Shown here one piece after another: positions 7,097 to 15,751 of a stretch of 64,000 bases of DNA. Position 1 is the stretch's first letter. Each line of letters begins with the position of its first letter. The position numbers and the translations under genes were made by a program. This DNA is from Ruegeria pomeroyi (GTDB lineage Bacteria > Pseudomonadota > Alphaproteobacteria > Rhodobacterales > Rhodobacteraceae). The stretch is taken from NCBI RefSeq assembly GCF_021405525.1, contig NZ_JAGQAG010000001.1, positions 2,604,001-2,668,000 on the forward strand, in the 5' to 3' direction. Below the pieces are notes generated by a model. It was not told the DNA's origin, searched no databases, and saw only the letters and a list, made by a program, of their open reading frames with translations.

Positions 7097-9463
7097 TCAG
7101 CCCTGCATCGCCGACCAGACCCGCGACGGGCTCATCGGCATGTCGATATGGGTGACCGCCTTGCCGCCCGATTGCAGCGCGTCGATCACCGCGTTCACCA
7201 CCGAAGGCGGGCTGCCGATGGCCCCGGCCTCGCCGCAGCCCTTCACCCCCAGCGGGTTGTGGGTACAGGGCGTGGCGCAGGAATGATCCACAGCATAGAA
7301 CGGCACGTCATCGGCGCGCGGCATCGCGTAATCCATGTAGGACGCGCTCAAAAGCTGCCCGGTCTCCGGATCATAGGCGCAGTTTTCCAGCAGCGCCTGG
7401 CCGATCCCCTGGCCCAGCCCGCCGTGCACCTGCCCCGACACGATCATCGGGTTGACGATATTGCCGAAATCATCGGCCGCGCTGAACCGCTCCACCGTCA
7501 CCTTGCCGGTCTCGGGGTCCACCTCCACCTCGCAGGCATAGGCCCCGGCCGGATAGGTGAAGTTCGACGGGTCGTAGAAGGCCGTCTCCTCCAGCCCCGG
7601 CTCGATATCCTCCAGCGGGTAGTTGTGCGGCACATAGGCCGCCAGCGTCACGTCGCCCCAGGCCACGGATTTATCCGTGCCCGCCACGCTGAACTGGCCA
7701 TCCTTCAGCTCGATATCGGCCTCGCTGGCCTCCATCAGATGCGCCGCGATCTTCTTGGCCTTGTTGATGATCTTCTCGGTCGCCCGCACCATGGCCGAGC
7801 CGCAGACCGCCAGGCTCCGCGAGCCATAGGTGCCCATGCCGAACGGGATCTTGCTGGAATCGCCATGCACGATCTCGATCATGCTCTCGTCGATGCCCAG
7901 CATCTCGGCCACCACCTGCGGGAACGCCGTCTCGTGGCCCTGGCCGTGGCTATGCGCCCCCACCATCACCGAGATCGAGCCGGTCGCGTTCACCCGCACC
8001 GTGGCCGCGTCGTAAAGACCCGCCCGCGCGCCCAGCTGGCCCACCAGGTTCGACGGCGCGATGCCGCAGGCCTCGATATAGCAGTTCACGCCCAGGCCCC
8101 GCAGCTTGCCGCGCGCCTCGGACTCCGCCCGCCGCGCCGCAAAACCCGCGATGTCGGCGATCTCTTCCAGCTTGTCCATCGTGGCGTTGTAGTCGCCCGT
8201 GTCATAGACCACCGCAACCGGCGTCTGATAGGGGAACTCGGTCACGAAGTTCTGACGCCTGAGCGCGATCGGGTCGACCCCCAGCTCGCGCGCCGCCTTG
8301 TCGATCACGCGTTCCAGCTGATAGGTCGCCTCGGGCCGCCCGGCGCCGCGATAGGCATCCACCGGCACCGTGTTGGTGAACACCGCCTTCACGTTCACAT
8401 AGATCAGCGGCGTCTTGTAATTGCCCGCCATCAGCGTGCCATGCAGCCAGGTCGGAACGCTCGGCGCAAAGGTCGACAGATAGGCGCCCATGTTGGCATA
8501 GGTCTCGGTCCTGAGCGCGGTGAAGTTGTTGTCGGCGTCCAGCGCCAGCTCGATCTTCGACACATGGTCGCGCCCATGCGCGTCCGACATGAAGGCCTCG
8601 GACCGCGACGAGGTCCATTTGACCGGCCGCGCCAGCGCCTTGGCCGCGAAGGTGCAGAACGCCTCTTCCGCATAGTGGAAGATCTTCGAGCCGAAGCCGC
8701 CCCCCACATCGGGCGCCACCACCCTGAGCTTGTGCTCGGGGATGCCCAGCACGAAGGCCCCCATCAGAAGCCGGATCACATGCGGGTTCTGGCTGGTGGT
8801 GTAGAGCGTCGACTCCCCCGTTGCCCGGGCATAATCGCCGATCGCCACCCGCGGTTCCATCGGGTTGGCCACCAGCCGGTTGTTCACCAGTTCCAGCGTC
8901 GTCACATGCGCCGCCTCGGCAAAGGCCGCGTCCACCGCGCCCTTGTTCTCCTCGACGAAACCCCAGTCGTAGCAGAGGTTCGACGGCAGATCGTCATGCA
9001 CCTTCGCCGCGCCCTCGGCCAGCGCCGCCTTCATGTCGATCACCGCCGGCAGTTCCTCGATCTCGGCCTCGATCGCCTCGGCCGCGTCGCGCGCCTGTTC
9101 GGGGCTCTCGGCCACAACCGCCGCGATCGGGTCGCCCACATGGCGCACCTTGCCCTGCGCCAGAACCGGATGCCCCGGCTCGGCCATGGGTTGGCCATGC
9201 CTGTCGGTCACCTGCCAGCCGCAGGGCAGACCGCCCACGCCCTCGAAATCGGCGCCGGTAAAGATGCGCACAACGCCGGGCATCGCCGCCGCGGCAGACG
9301 TGTCCAGCGACACGATCCGCCCATGCGCCACGTCCGAGCGCAGGAAATGCACGTAAGCCTGGCCGTGAATGTTGATGTCGTCGGTGTAATTGCCGGCGCC
9401 GGTCAGAAAGCGCACGTCCTCGCGCCGCTTGCTGCTGGCCCCGATGCCACTGTCCTTGGGCAT
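7097..9463 (-). CDS. coxL: form II CO dehydrogenase-like large (molybdopterin) subunit
   Basis: The 788-residue catalytic subunit of a molybdenum hydroxylase starts with the family's usual MPKDSGIGAS-KRREDVRFLTG. The active-site loop reads AYRGAGR (residues 370-376). True aerobic CO dehydrogenases (form I) have AYxCSFR with the copper-binding cysteine, so this is form II and lacks that cysteine. The molybdenum-side GEAGAIGSPP motif, with the catalytic base Glu, is present near the C-terminus. Form II proteins are often annotated as CO dehydrogenase, but their substrate is unsettled and may be an aldehyde or other small molecule. Its operon shares the PQQ-regulon promoter, which fits an aldehyde-oxidising role (inference). 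Confidence 0.9.
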   Translation of the reverse strand: MPKDSGIGASSKRREDVRFLTGAGNYTDDINIHGQAYVHFLRSDVAHGRIVSLDTSAAAAMPGVVRIFTGADFEGVGGLPCGWQVTDRHGQPMAEPGHPVLAQGKVRHVGDPIAAVVAESPEQARDAAEAIEAEIEELPAVIDMKAALAEGAAKVHDDLPSNLCYDWGFVEENKGAVDAAFAEAAHVTTLELVNNRLVANPMEPRVAIGDYARATGESTLYTTSQNPHVIRLLMGAFVLGIPEHKLRVVAPDVGGGFGSKIFHYAEEAFCTFAAKALARPVKWTSSRSEAFMSDAHGRDHVSKIELALDADNNFTALRTETYANMGAYLSTFAPSVPTWLHGTLMAGNYKTPLIYVNVKAVFTNTVPVDAYRGAGRPEATYQLERVIDKAARELGVDPIALRRQNFVTEFPYQTPVAVVYDTGDYNATMDKLEEIADIAGFAARRAESEARGKLRGLGVNCYIEACGIAPSNLVGQLGARAGLYDAATVRVNATGSISVMVGAHSHGQGHETAFPQVVAEMLGIDESMIEIVHGDSSKIPFGMGTYGSRSLAVCGSAMVRATEKIINKAKKIAAHLMEASEADIELKDGQFSVAGTDKSVAWGDVTLAAYVPHNYPLEDIEPGLEETAFYDPSNFTYPAGAYACEVEVDPETGKVTVERFSAADDFGNIVNPMIVSGQVHGGLGQGIGQALLENCAYDPETGQLLSASYMDYAMPRADDVPFYAVDHSCATPCTHNPLGVKGCGEAGAIGSPPSVVNAVIDALQSGGKAVTHIDMPMSPSRVWSAMQG

Positions 9464-9514
9464 GTCTCGTCTCCTCCAGATATCAGAATGGTCCGCGGAA
9501 AGCTCCGCGTGGCC

Positions 9515-10000
9515 TCATTCGGCCGCGATCCCGCTCACGTCCTGACCGGACGCCGCCAAAATCGCCTTGACGATGTTGTGATAGCCCGTGCACCGGCACA
9601 GGTTCCCCTCAAGATGCGCCCGCACCTCGGCCTCGCTGGGCGTCGGGTTCTCCTTCAGCAGCGCCGCCGCCGACATCACCATCCCCGGCGTGCAGAAACC
9701 GCATTGCAGACCGTGATGATCCTGAAACGCCTGCTGCAACGCGTTCAGCGTCCCGTCCGGCCCCGCCTGACCCTCGATCGTCGAAACCTCGCATCCCGCT
9801 GCCTCGACAGCCAGCATGTTGCAGGACTTCACCGCTACGCCGTCCACATGCACGACACACGCACCGCATTGACCGGTGTCACAGCCCACATGCGTCCCCG
9901 TTAGCGACAGGTCCTCGCGTAGGAAATCAGACAGCAAAGCACGTGGCTCAGCTTCAGCCCGCATACTCCGGCCATTCACAACCATGTTTATCTCAGGCAC
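9515..10000 (-). CDS. coxS: CO dehydrogenase-like small (2Fe-2S) subunit
   Basis: I choose the GTG at 10000 because AGGGAGGA sits 6 nt upstream of it; the longer frame to 10033 would place that site inside the gene. This gives 161 residues, the usual size. The plant-type 2Fe-2S cluster ligands ([11 protein letters not shown] with a fourth Cys at 60) and the second cluster (CGFC, then CRC-TG) are all present. The subunit passes electrons from the molybdenum centre of CoxL to FAD in CoxM. The gene follows coxG by 34 bp. Confidence 0.9.
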   Translation of the reverse strand: MPEINMVVNGRSMRAEAEPRALLSDFLREDLSLTGTHVGCDTGQCGACVVHVDGVAVKSCNMLAVEAAGCEVSTIEGQAGPDGTLNALQQAFQDHHGLQCGFCTPGMVMSAAALLKENPTPSEAEVRAHLEGNLCRCTGYHNIVKAILAASGQDVSGIAAE

Positions 10001-10034
10001 GACAATCCTCCCTTGTGTGTCTCGTTTCGGCAAT

Positions 10035-10559
10035 TCAACCGGAAATCACCCGTTTGAACCAGCCTTTCTTTTTTGCATCATCAGTGGTTTCGGTCTCGGG
10101 ACCATCCGCTTCAGCCGGCCCCTCGAGCACTTCCTGAAAGCGGGTAAAGAACTGGTCGGCCATCTTGCGCGCGAAACCGTCGATGATCCGGCTGCCCAGC
10201 TGGGCCAGCTTGCCACCAACCTTGGCCTCGACCTCGTAGGACAGGACAGTGGTACCGTCCTCGCCCGCCTCAAGCCGCACGCGCGCCGCGCCCTTGGCAA
10301 AGCCCGCGGCCCCGCCCTTGCCCTCGCCGGTCAGGGTCAGGCTTTCGGGCGCCACCATGTCGGACAGCGTCACGCCGCCCTTGAACGTGGCTTTTACCGG
10401 CCCGACCTTTTGCACCACCGTGGCCTCGAACCCGTCCTCGGCGTTGCCACTCATCTCCTGGCAGCCGGGTACGCAGTCCTTCAGCACATCGGGCGAGAGC
10501 AGCGCCTCCCAGACCGTTTCCCGGTCCGCCGCGATCACCTTTGAATCGCTCAGTTCCAT
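10035..10559 (-). CDS. coxG: CoxG-family SRPBCC protein (carbon monoxide dehydrogenase subunit G)
   Basis: The 174-residue protein has an SRPBCC/START-like helix-grip domain (residues 1-145; [33 protein letters not shown]). A charged linker follows, then a basic amphipathic tail ([12 protein letters not shown]). In CO-oxidising bacteria CoxG recruits the dehydrogenase to the membrane through that tail. More recent work on related mycobacterial CoxG suggests binding of hydrophobic quinone. It is first in the cox operon and has its own promoter box. GGAG lies 8 nt before the ATG. Confidence 0.85.
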   Translation of the reverse strand: MELSDSKVIAADRETVWEALLSPDVLKDCVPGCQEMSGNAEDGFEATVVQKVGPVKATFKGGVTLSDMVAPESLTLTGEGKGGAAGFAKGAARVRLEAGEDGTTVLSYEVEAKVGGKLAQLGSRIIDGFARKMADQFFTRFQEVLEGPAEADGPETETTDDAKKKGWFKRVISG

Positions 10560-10585
10560 GTCGTTCGTCTCCGTCCGTTGCGACC

Positions 10586-10627
10586 ACGCTACGCGGCGCG
10601 GTCGGGTTGTTCCATTCGACCTTGGGT
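10586..10627 (-). promoter_or_regulatory. PQQ-regulon box plus -10 for coxGSLM
   Basis: Read leftward, ACCCAAGGTCGAAT begins at 10627 and TAGCGT begins exactly 36 nt later (10591 to 10586). This leaves a leader of about 20 nt to coxG. It puts the form II CO dehydrogenase in the same candidate regulon as the alcohol dehydrogenase. Confidence 0.55.
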
Positions 10628-10674
10628 GTAGACGTCCCCGGAAGGGCCGCCTGCGGGGCGCGTCGATCGCCCTG

Positions 10675-11586
10675 TCAGCGCAGCTCGGGCGGCGAGAAGG
10701 TCAGCCCGTAACTGCGGAAAATTTCTTGGATCCGACCGTCGCCCATCCCGGCAACGATAGCATCGTCGATGGCATAGGCCAGCGGGCGATAGGCGAAATG
10801 CACCCCAACCCCGACGGTCCAGCTGCCGGTCGCAAAGCCCGGCAAGGGCGGGCTGTGCACATCCAGATCCGCGGTCAGTCCATGTTCCAGTTGCGCCAGC
10901 GGCCCCATCGCGGTCTTGACCTCGCCCGCCGCCAGCCCGGCCATCGCCGCACCCATGTCGGGATAGCGGCGGATGTTGCCGCGCAGCTGGCCGCCGGGAA
11001 AGGCGGTCAGGTAGAAATCGGCAATCGAGTCGTTCTCGACCCCAACCGTGTCAAAGCGGAAATAGGCCGGAACCGGTTTGTCCTCGGGATACTCTGCCTT
11101 GCCAAAGGCGATCCCCATCCGCTCCACATGGTATTGTCCTGTGAACACCACCTGTTCGACCCGGCAGGCAAAGTTGCTGTCATAGGGCACATGCAGCATC
11201 ACATTGGCGACCCGCCCGCCCACGATGGGCCCCTTCCAGATCCAGTTGCGCAGATCGGTCTCGAGGTTCTCGCCCGCCGCGACCAGGGTAAAACGGGCCT
11301 CGACCCCCAGTTCCCCGGCGATCAGGTGGCCCAGATCGATATCGACACCCCTTGGCGCGCCATTCTCTTCCCAGCTCCAGGGTGGATAGTCCTCGTAGAC
11401 GGCGAAGGATATCCAGCCGCGTTCCTGGATCGTGTCCAGATCGGCGCCGACGATATCGCGGCTGGCATTCTGCGGGCGGGCCTGGGGCACGTGATCGCCG
11501 CAGCGGGTCTGTGCCGAGGCCGGCGCCAAGCCGGTCCCAAGCAGCAACACCGCCAGCGCGACCCGCAGCGTCCCCGCCCGCGCCAT
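10675..11586 (-). CDS. XoxJ/MxaJ-like quinoprotein-associated periplasmic binding protein
   Basis: The start is the ATG at 11586, 2 nt after the cytochrome stop; the TTG at 11592 would overlap it without a better ribosome site. A signal peptide (ending PASAQ) leads a 303-residue bacterial solute-binding protein of family 3 (ISFAVYEDYPPWSWEENG, GVDIDLGHLIAGELGV). Such proteins accompany methanol and ethanol quinoproteins (MxaJ, XoxJ). They are thought to help maturation or activation of the dehydrogenase rather than serve an ABC transporter, and no cognate amino-acid permease is nearby. Cotranscription with the c-550 gene is near certain. Confidence 0.85.
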   Translation of the reverse strand: MARAGTLRVALAVLLLGTGLAPASAQTRCGDHVPQARPQNASRDIVGADLDTIQERGWISFAVYEDYPPWSWEENGAPRGVDIDLGHLIAGELGVEARFTLVAAGENLETDLRNWIWKGPIVGGRVANVMLHVPYDSNFACRVEQVVFTGQYHVERMGIAFGKAEYPEDKPVPAYFRFDTVGVENDSIADFYLTAFPGGQLRGNIRRYPDMGAAMAGLAAGEVKTAMGPLAQLEHGLTADLDVHSPPLPGFATGSWTVGVGVHFAYRPLAYAIDDAIVAGMGDGRIQEIFRSYGLTFSPPELR

Positions 11587-11588
11587 GC

Positions 11589-12263
11589 TCAATGGGCCGC
11601 CGACAGGCCGATGGTCAGCGCCTCGGCAGCGGCGGTGAAATCAGGCGCGTCGCCCGAGATCAGGGTCGCCGCGCGCGAGGCGGCGCTGTCGGCCACCGGC
11701 GCGCCCGAGGCGGTCTCGACCTCGGCGGCGATCTGGGTCAGTTCGGCAGCCAATACGGCGGCATCGCCCTCGCCCGCCGCAAGCTGGTCGCGGATCTCCT
11801 TCAGGCGCGGCGTATGGGCGTCGAGCGCCCCGTCGTCGGGCCGGGTCTCGATATAGGTGCGGATGGCCCAGGCGGCCTTTTGGCCCAGCAGCTCGCCAAA
11901 GCCGGGCATCTTGGTGATCCCGTTCTGGGTATAGCCGTGGCGGAACCGCTCGACATACCATTCATCGCCGTATTCGGCGGCCTCGAGATAGCGCAGGTCC
12001 GGCGCCAGACCGCCCGACACCACGCCCAGCCCATGGCAGCGCGCGCAGTTCTGGTTATAGCCGGAATCGCCGATCCGGATGGCGGCCGCCCAGACCTCTT
12101 CTCCCGCCGCCTCGGCGCGATAGGGGTTCTCGATCAGCCATTCCTCGCCCACATCAGGCAGGGCGTCGGTGTTGACGGGTTGCGGTGCGACGTCTCCATG
12201 CGCCAGCGCCATCCCCGCGCTCAGGCACAGGCCCAATGCACCTGCTTTTGCAGCGTTGATCAT
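11589..12263 (-). CDS. pedF: cytochrome c-550, PedF type
   Basis: The 224-residue periplasmic class I cytochrome has a signal peptide ending ALA and one haem site C73-AR-C76-H77. The PedF family's opening HGDVAPQPVNTDALP and ENPYR are conserved, and MPGFG supplies a likely Met ligand. In Pseudomonas the homologous c-550 accepts electrons from the PQQ ethanol dehydrogenase. Its presence supports assigning the dehydrogenase at 17351 to the ethanol/ExaF side of the family. The C-terminal third is an Ala-rich extension with no known role. The promoter at 12296-12337 carries the shared box. Confidence 0.85.
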   Translation of the reverse strand: MINAAKAGALGLCLSAGMALAHGDVAPQPVNTDALPDVGEEWLIENPYRAEAAGEEVWAAAIRIGDSGYNQNCARCHGLGVVSGGLAPDLRYLEAAEYGDEWYVERFRHGYTQNGITKMPGFGELLGQKAAWAIRTYIETRPDDGALDAHTPRLKEIRDQLAAGEGDAAVLAAELTQIAAEVETASGAPVADSAASRAATLISGDAPDFTAAAEALTIGLSAAH

Positions 12264-12295
12264 CTGCGGTCCTCCAGTCTCCTCGTTCGGGGCTG

Positions 12296-12337
12296 GTGAT
12301 AACGCCTCGAACCCTGCGCTGGTATTCGACCTTGGTT
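12296..12337 (-). promoter_or_regulatory. PQQ-regulon box plus -10 for cytochrome c-550/XoxJ-like operon
   Basis: Read leftward, AACCAAGGTCGAATA starts at 12337 and TATCAC starts 36 nt later (12301). The two boxes of this divergent promoter region lie only about 30 bp apart and point outward. Confidence 0.55.
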
Positions 12338-12356
12338 TGATCTGCCGGGGAATGTG

Positions 12357-12399
12357 GACTTTGGTCGAATAGAACCGTCCCGCACGCGCGCTCTAGCCT
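12357..12399 (+). promoter_or_regulatory. PQQ-regulon box plus -10 for the PQQ ABC operon
   Basis: GACTTTGGTCGAATA starts at 12357 and TAGCCT follows 37 nt later (12394-12399). This is the same hexamer and spacing as at the NosR-like gene. The predicted leader to the ATG at 12420 is about 14 nt and contains GGGAGAGAG. Confidence 0.55.
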
Positions 12400-12419
12400 T
12401 GGTCGACAAGGGAGAGAGA

Positions 12420-13601
12420 ATGCGCGTGCAAAGCCTACTGAGACCGATCATCGCAGCACTGGCGATGGGAATGGCCGCCCTGCCCGCCTTGGGCGAGGTG
12501 CAGCTGCGCGTGGCCTATCTGCGGCAGGAAGTGGAGCGTCCGCCGGTCCTGTCCAATCTCGATCCCGAGCCCGCCGGGCTGGGCCTCGACGGCGCCCGGC
12601 TGGGGCTGGAGGACAACCGGACCAGCGGTCGGTTTCTGGGCCAGACCTATATGCTCGACACCTATGAGGTCGCGATCGGCGGCGATCTCGAGGCGGCGGC
12701 ACGCGCGGCGCTGGCCGAGGCGCGGATGCTGGTCATCGACGCCCCCGCCGAGGCGGTGCTGCGCATCGCCGATCTGGCCGAGGCGCAGGGCGCGCTGTTG
12801 TTCAACGCCGCTGCCGAAGAGAGCGCGCTGCGCGATGCCGACTGCCGCGCCAACCTGTTGCACACGGGGCCCTCGCTGGCGATGCGGGCGGATGCGCTGA
12901 TGCAGGTATTGCAGCGCAAGCGGTTCTCGCGGCTGGCCATGATCACGGGCCATGGCGCCCCAGACCTGGCCTATGCCGAGGCGCTCCGTCGCTCGGCGGC
13001 CAAGTTCGGCCTGAAGATGGTGGCCGACACACCCTGGCCCTTTGACGCCGACATGCGCCGCAATGCCAGCCAGGAAGTGCCGCTGTTCACCCAGGATTTC
13101 GCCGAGCATGACATCCTGCTGGTCGCCGACGAGATCGGCGATTTCGGGCGCTATATCGCCTATAATACCTGGTCGCCACGACCGGTGGCCGGGTCCGAGG
13201 GGCTGGTGCCGGTGACCTGGTCTCGGGTGGTGGAACAATGGGGCGCGGCACAGCTGCAATCGCGGTTCTGGGACCTGACCGGCCGCGACATGCGCCCGCG
13301 CGACTATGCCGCCTGGGCGGCGCTGCGTGTGCTGGGCGAGGCGGTTACCCGCACCAACAGCACCGATCCCGCCACCCTGCGCGCCTATATCCTGTCGGAC
13401 GCGTTCGAGCTGGCCGGGTTCAAGGGCCGCCCGATGAACTTTCGCCACTGGAACGGTCAGCTGCGCCAGCCGATCCCGGTGGTCACCGAGCGCGCGGTGG
13501 TGATGCAGGCCCCGGTCGAAGGCTTCCTGCACCAGCGCAGCGAGCTTGACACGCTGGGCCTCGACGCGCCCGAATCCCGTTGCACCGCGTTTCAGGAGTG
13601 A
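12420..13601 (+). CDS. substrate-binding protein of the PQQ-dehydrogenase-associated ABC system
   Basis: The start at 12420 has GGGAGAG upstream and yields a signal peptide (LAMGMAALPALGE); upstream extension would run through the promoter. The 393-residue protein belongs to the type I periplasmic binding (branched-chain amino-acid-like) fold, in the subfamily always found with PQQ alcohol dehydrogenases. It is the first of five tightly spaced genes: binding protein, propeller, small exported protein, ATPase, permease. What the system moves is unknown; PQQ, a metal chelator or an alcohol have been suggested for homologues. The ATPase/permease pair is of exporter or DrrAB type, so the binding protein may not be an import receptor. 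Confidence 0.85.
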   Translation: MRVQSLLRPIIAALAMGMAALPALGEVQLRVAYLRQEVERPPVLSNLDPEPAGLGLDGARLGLEDNRTSGRFLGQTYMLDTYEVAIGGDLEAAARAALAEARMLVIDAPAEAVLRIADLAEAQGALLFNAAAEESALRDADCRANLLHTGPSLAMRADALMQVLQRKRFSRLAMITGHGAPDLAYAEALRRSAAKFGLKMVADTPWPFDADMRRNASQEVPLFTQDFAEHDILLVADEIGDFGRYIAYNTWSPRPVAGSEGLVPVTWSRVVEQWGAAQLQSRFWDLTGRDMRPRDYAAWAALRVLGEAVTRTNSTDPATLRAYILSDAFELAGFKGRPMNFRHWNGQLRQPIPVVTERAVVMQAPVEGFLHQRSELDTLGLDAPESRCTAFQE

Positions 13602-13606
13602 GCCTC

Positions 13607-14563
13607 ATGCGGACTGCCCTTGCCCTTTTGGCCCTGACCCTCGCCGCGCCGCTGGCCGCCGAGGAAATCTGGGTCACCAATGAAAAGGACGACACGATCA
13701 GCGTGATCGACGTCGCCACGCTCGAGGTGGTGCGCACCATCGCCACCGGCGAGCGGCCGCGCGGCATCACCTTTTCCCACGATTTCAGCCGGGTCTATAT
13801 CTGTGCCTCGGACAGCGACACGGTGCAGGTGATGGACCCCGAGACGGGTGAGATCCTGCATGACCTGCCTTCGGGCGAAGACCCCGAGCAGTTTGTCCTG
13901 CACCCCAATGATCGGCATCTCTATATCGCCAACGAGGATGACGCGATCACCACCGTGGTCGATACCGAAACCCGCCGGGTCATCGCCCAGATCGACGTGG
14001 GCATCGAACCCGAGGGCATGGCGGTCAGCCCCGATGGCCGCATCGCCATCACCACCTCTGAAACCACCAACATGGCGCATTGGATCGACACCGAGACGCG
14101 CCAGCTCTTTGCCAATACGCTGGTCGATGCCCGCCCGCGCCACGCCGAATTCGTGCATGACGGGGCCGAGCTGTGGGTCAGTTCCGAGATCGGTGGCACC
14201 GTGACCGTGTTCGACGTGGCCACGCAGGCCGAAAAGGCCAAGATCGCCTTCGAGGTCAAGGGCGTGCATCCCGACCGGGTGCAGCCGGTCGGCTTCGAGC
14301 TGACGGCGGATGAGAAAACCGCCTTTGTTGCGCTTGGCCCCTCGAACCACGTGGCGGTGGTGGATACCGCCACCTATGAGGTGGTCGATTACATCCTGGT
14401 GGGCCGCCGGGTCTGGCACATGGCGTTCAACAGCGACAAGTCGCTCTTGTTCACCACCAACGGTGTCTCGGGAGACGTAACGGTGATCGACGTGGCCCGC
14501 CGCGAGGCGATCAAATCCATCAAGGTCGGGCGCTTCCCCTGGGGCGCCGCCCTGCGCCCGTGA
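13607..14563 (+). CDS. PQQ-dependent catabolism-associated YVTN beta-propeller protein
   Basis: The start at 13607 follows the upstream stop by 5 bp with TCAGGAGTGAG before it. The 318-residue product has a signal peptide (ALLALTLAAPLAAE) and about seven blade repeats of the YVTN type: EEIWVTNEKDDTISVIDV, RVYICASDSDTVQVMD, HLYIANEDDAITTVVD, ELWVSSEIGGTVTVFD and LLFTTNGVSGDVTVID. It is periplasmic. The family is confined to PQQ alcohol dehydrogenase gene sets. A scaffold or sensor role is likely, and no catalytic residues are evident. Confidence 0.85.
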   Translation: MRTALALLALTLAAPLAAEEIWVTNEKDDTISVIDVATLEVVRTIATGERPRGITFSHDFSRVYICASDSDTVQVMDPETGEILHDLPSGEDPEQFVLHPNDRHLYIANEDDAITTVVDTETRRVIAQIDVGIEPEGMAVSPDGRIAITTSETTNMAHWIDTETRQLFANTLVDARPRHAEFVHDGAELWVSSEIGGTVTVFDVATQAEKAKIAFEVKGVHPDRVQPVGFELTADEKTAFVALGPSNHVAVVDTATYEVVDYILVGRRVWHMAFNSDKSLLFTTNGVSGDVTVIDVARREAIKSIKVGRFPWGAALRP

Positions 14564-14576
14564 GAGGAAAGGACAC

Positions 14577-15023
14577 ATGATGCTGAAACCCTGTCTTGCC
14601 GCCCTTCTGGTTGCGACCCTGCCCCTAAGCGCACTGGCCGACGGCGACGATGGTCGGCTGGGTCTGGCCGGGCTGCTCTCGGCCAAGAACAAGGAAGACC
14701 TGCCGCCGATCATCCTGTCGGCCGGAATGCCGCTGGCCGATGCACCCTGGGTGCTGCAATCGGGCACCTATTACGAGTTCGAGATCCAGGGCGACGGCAG
14801 CCAGGAGCTGGCGCTGGTGGGGCCTGAGTTCTTTCGCGCCATCTGGATCGACGAGATCGTGGTCGAAGGTCTGGAGATCCGGCCGCTGGGCCTCGACTCG
14901 GTCGAATTCGACGAGGCGGGCGAGATGGAGATAGGCTTTGTCGCGATCAAGCCGGGCCGCTATTACCTGAAGGTACCGGGCAGCACCGGCGAAACCCAGC
15001 GGTTGGAGATCACCATCAAGTGA
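14577..15023 (+). CDS. small exported protein of the PQQ ABC operon, function unknown
   Basis: The 148-residue protein has a signal peptide (LAALLVATLPLSALA). The rest is acidic and beta-rich (PWVLQSGTYYEFEIQGDGS, VAIKPGRYYLKVPGSTGE), suggesting a cupredoxin-like or immunoglobulin-like sandwich. I see no His/Cys/Met set that would bind copper. The position between the propeller and the ATPase, and the GTGA-type overlap with the ATPase start at 15020, make it part of the ABC system. Two adjacent ATG codons (14577, 14580) are possible starts; AGAGGAAAGG lies upstream. Confidence 0.7.
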   Translation: MMLKPCLAALLVATLPLSALADGDDGRLGLAGLLSAKNKEDLPPIILSAGMPLADAPWVLQSGTYYEFEIQGDGSQELALVGPEFFRAIWIDEIVVEGLEIRPLGLDSVEFDEAGEMEIGFVAIKPGRYYLKVPGSTGETQRLEITIK

Positions 15024-15751
15024 CAGGGCTAAGCGTCCGGAATCTCGACTATTCCTATGGCAGCCGCAAGGCGCTCGACGCAGTCAGCTTTGACGTGGCG
15101 CCGGGCCGGTTTGCGGCGTTGCTGGGGCCCAATGGTGCGGGGAAATCGACGCTGTTTTCCTTGCTGACCCGGCTTTTTACCACACGTTCGGGCCAGATCT
15201 CGGTCGCCGGGCATGACCTGTCTAAGAATCCGCGCGCGGCGCTGGCGCGGATCGGGGTCGTGTTCCAGCAGCCGACGCTGGATCTGGATCTGAGCGTGAT
15301 GCGCAACCTGACCTATTTCGCCGCCCTGCACGGGCTGTCGGGGCGCACCGCACACACCCGGATCGCCGCGGCGCTGGAGCGGCTCGACCTGAGCGACCGC
15401 GCCCACGAACGCGCCCGCGATCTGAATGGCGGCCACCGGCGCCGGACCGAGATTGCGCGCGCCCTGATCCACGACCCCTCGGTGCTGCTGCTCGATGAAC
15501 CCACCGTGGGGCTGGACGCGGCCAGCCGCAAGGCGATCACCGACCATGTGCATGCGCTGTCGCGCGAGCGGGGGCTGACCGTGCTCTGGGCCACCCATCT
15601 GACCGACGAGATCGAGGATGACGACCAGTTGCTGATCCTGCATCGCGGGCGGCTGTTGCAGGACGGCACCGCGGGCACGCTACGCGGGGCGCTGCCCCTG
15701 CGCGAGCATTTCCTGTCCCAGACATCCGACCGGATCGGGGAACGGGCATGA
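15020..15751 (+). CDS. ABC transporter ATP-binding protein, PQQ alcohol dehydrogenase system
   Basis: The 243-residue ATPase starts at a GTG overlapping the upstream stop. It has Walker A (GPNGAGKST), a Q-loop (VVFQQPTLD), Walker B with D-loop (VLLLDEPTVGLDAAS) and a switch His (WATHLTDE). The ABC signature is LNGGH instead of LSGGQ, a variant characteristic of this PQQ-linked subfamily. The closest relatives are DrrA/NodI-type ATPases, usually exporters. The permease begins 4 bp inside the end of this gene. Confidence 0.9.
   Translation: MTGLSVRNLDYSYGSRKALDAVSFDVAPGRFAALLGPNGAGKSTLFSLLTRLFTTRSGQISVAGHDLSKNPRAALARIGVVFQQPTLDLDLSVMRNLTYFAALHGLSGRTAHTRIAAALERLDLSDRAHERARDLNGGHRRRTEIARALIHDPSVLLLDEPTVGLDAASRKAITDHVHALSRERGLTVLWATHLTDEIEDDDQLLILHRGRLLQDGTAGTLRGALPLREHFLSQTSDRIGERA

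Noticed and set aside
7097-9463. Calling the operon an aerobic CO dehydrogenase (form I)
   Set aside because: The active-site loop lacks the Cys that binds copper in true CO dehydrogenases.
6749-9904. Very long open frame (over 1000 codons) on the + strand across the cox genes
   Set aside because: It is antisense to coxL, coxS and coxM, which are unmistakable; its product is Arg/His/Pro-rich as expected of a GC-rich shadow frame.
12396-12411. Extra GGTCGA just before the ATG at 12420
   Set aside because: It overlaps the leader and ribosome site and has no correctly spaced -10; probably chance in GC-rich DNA.
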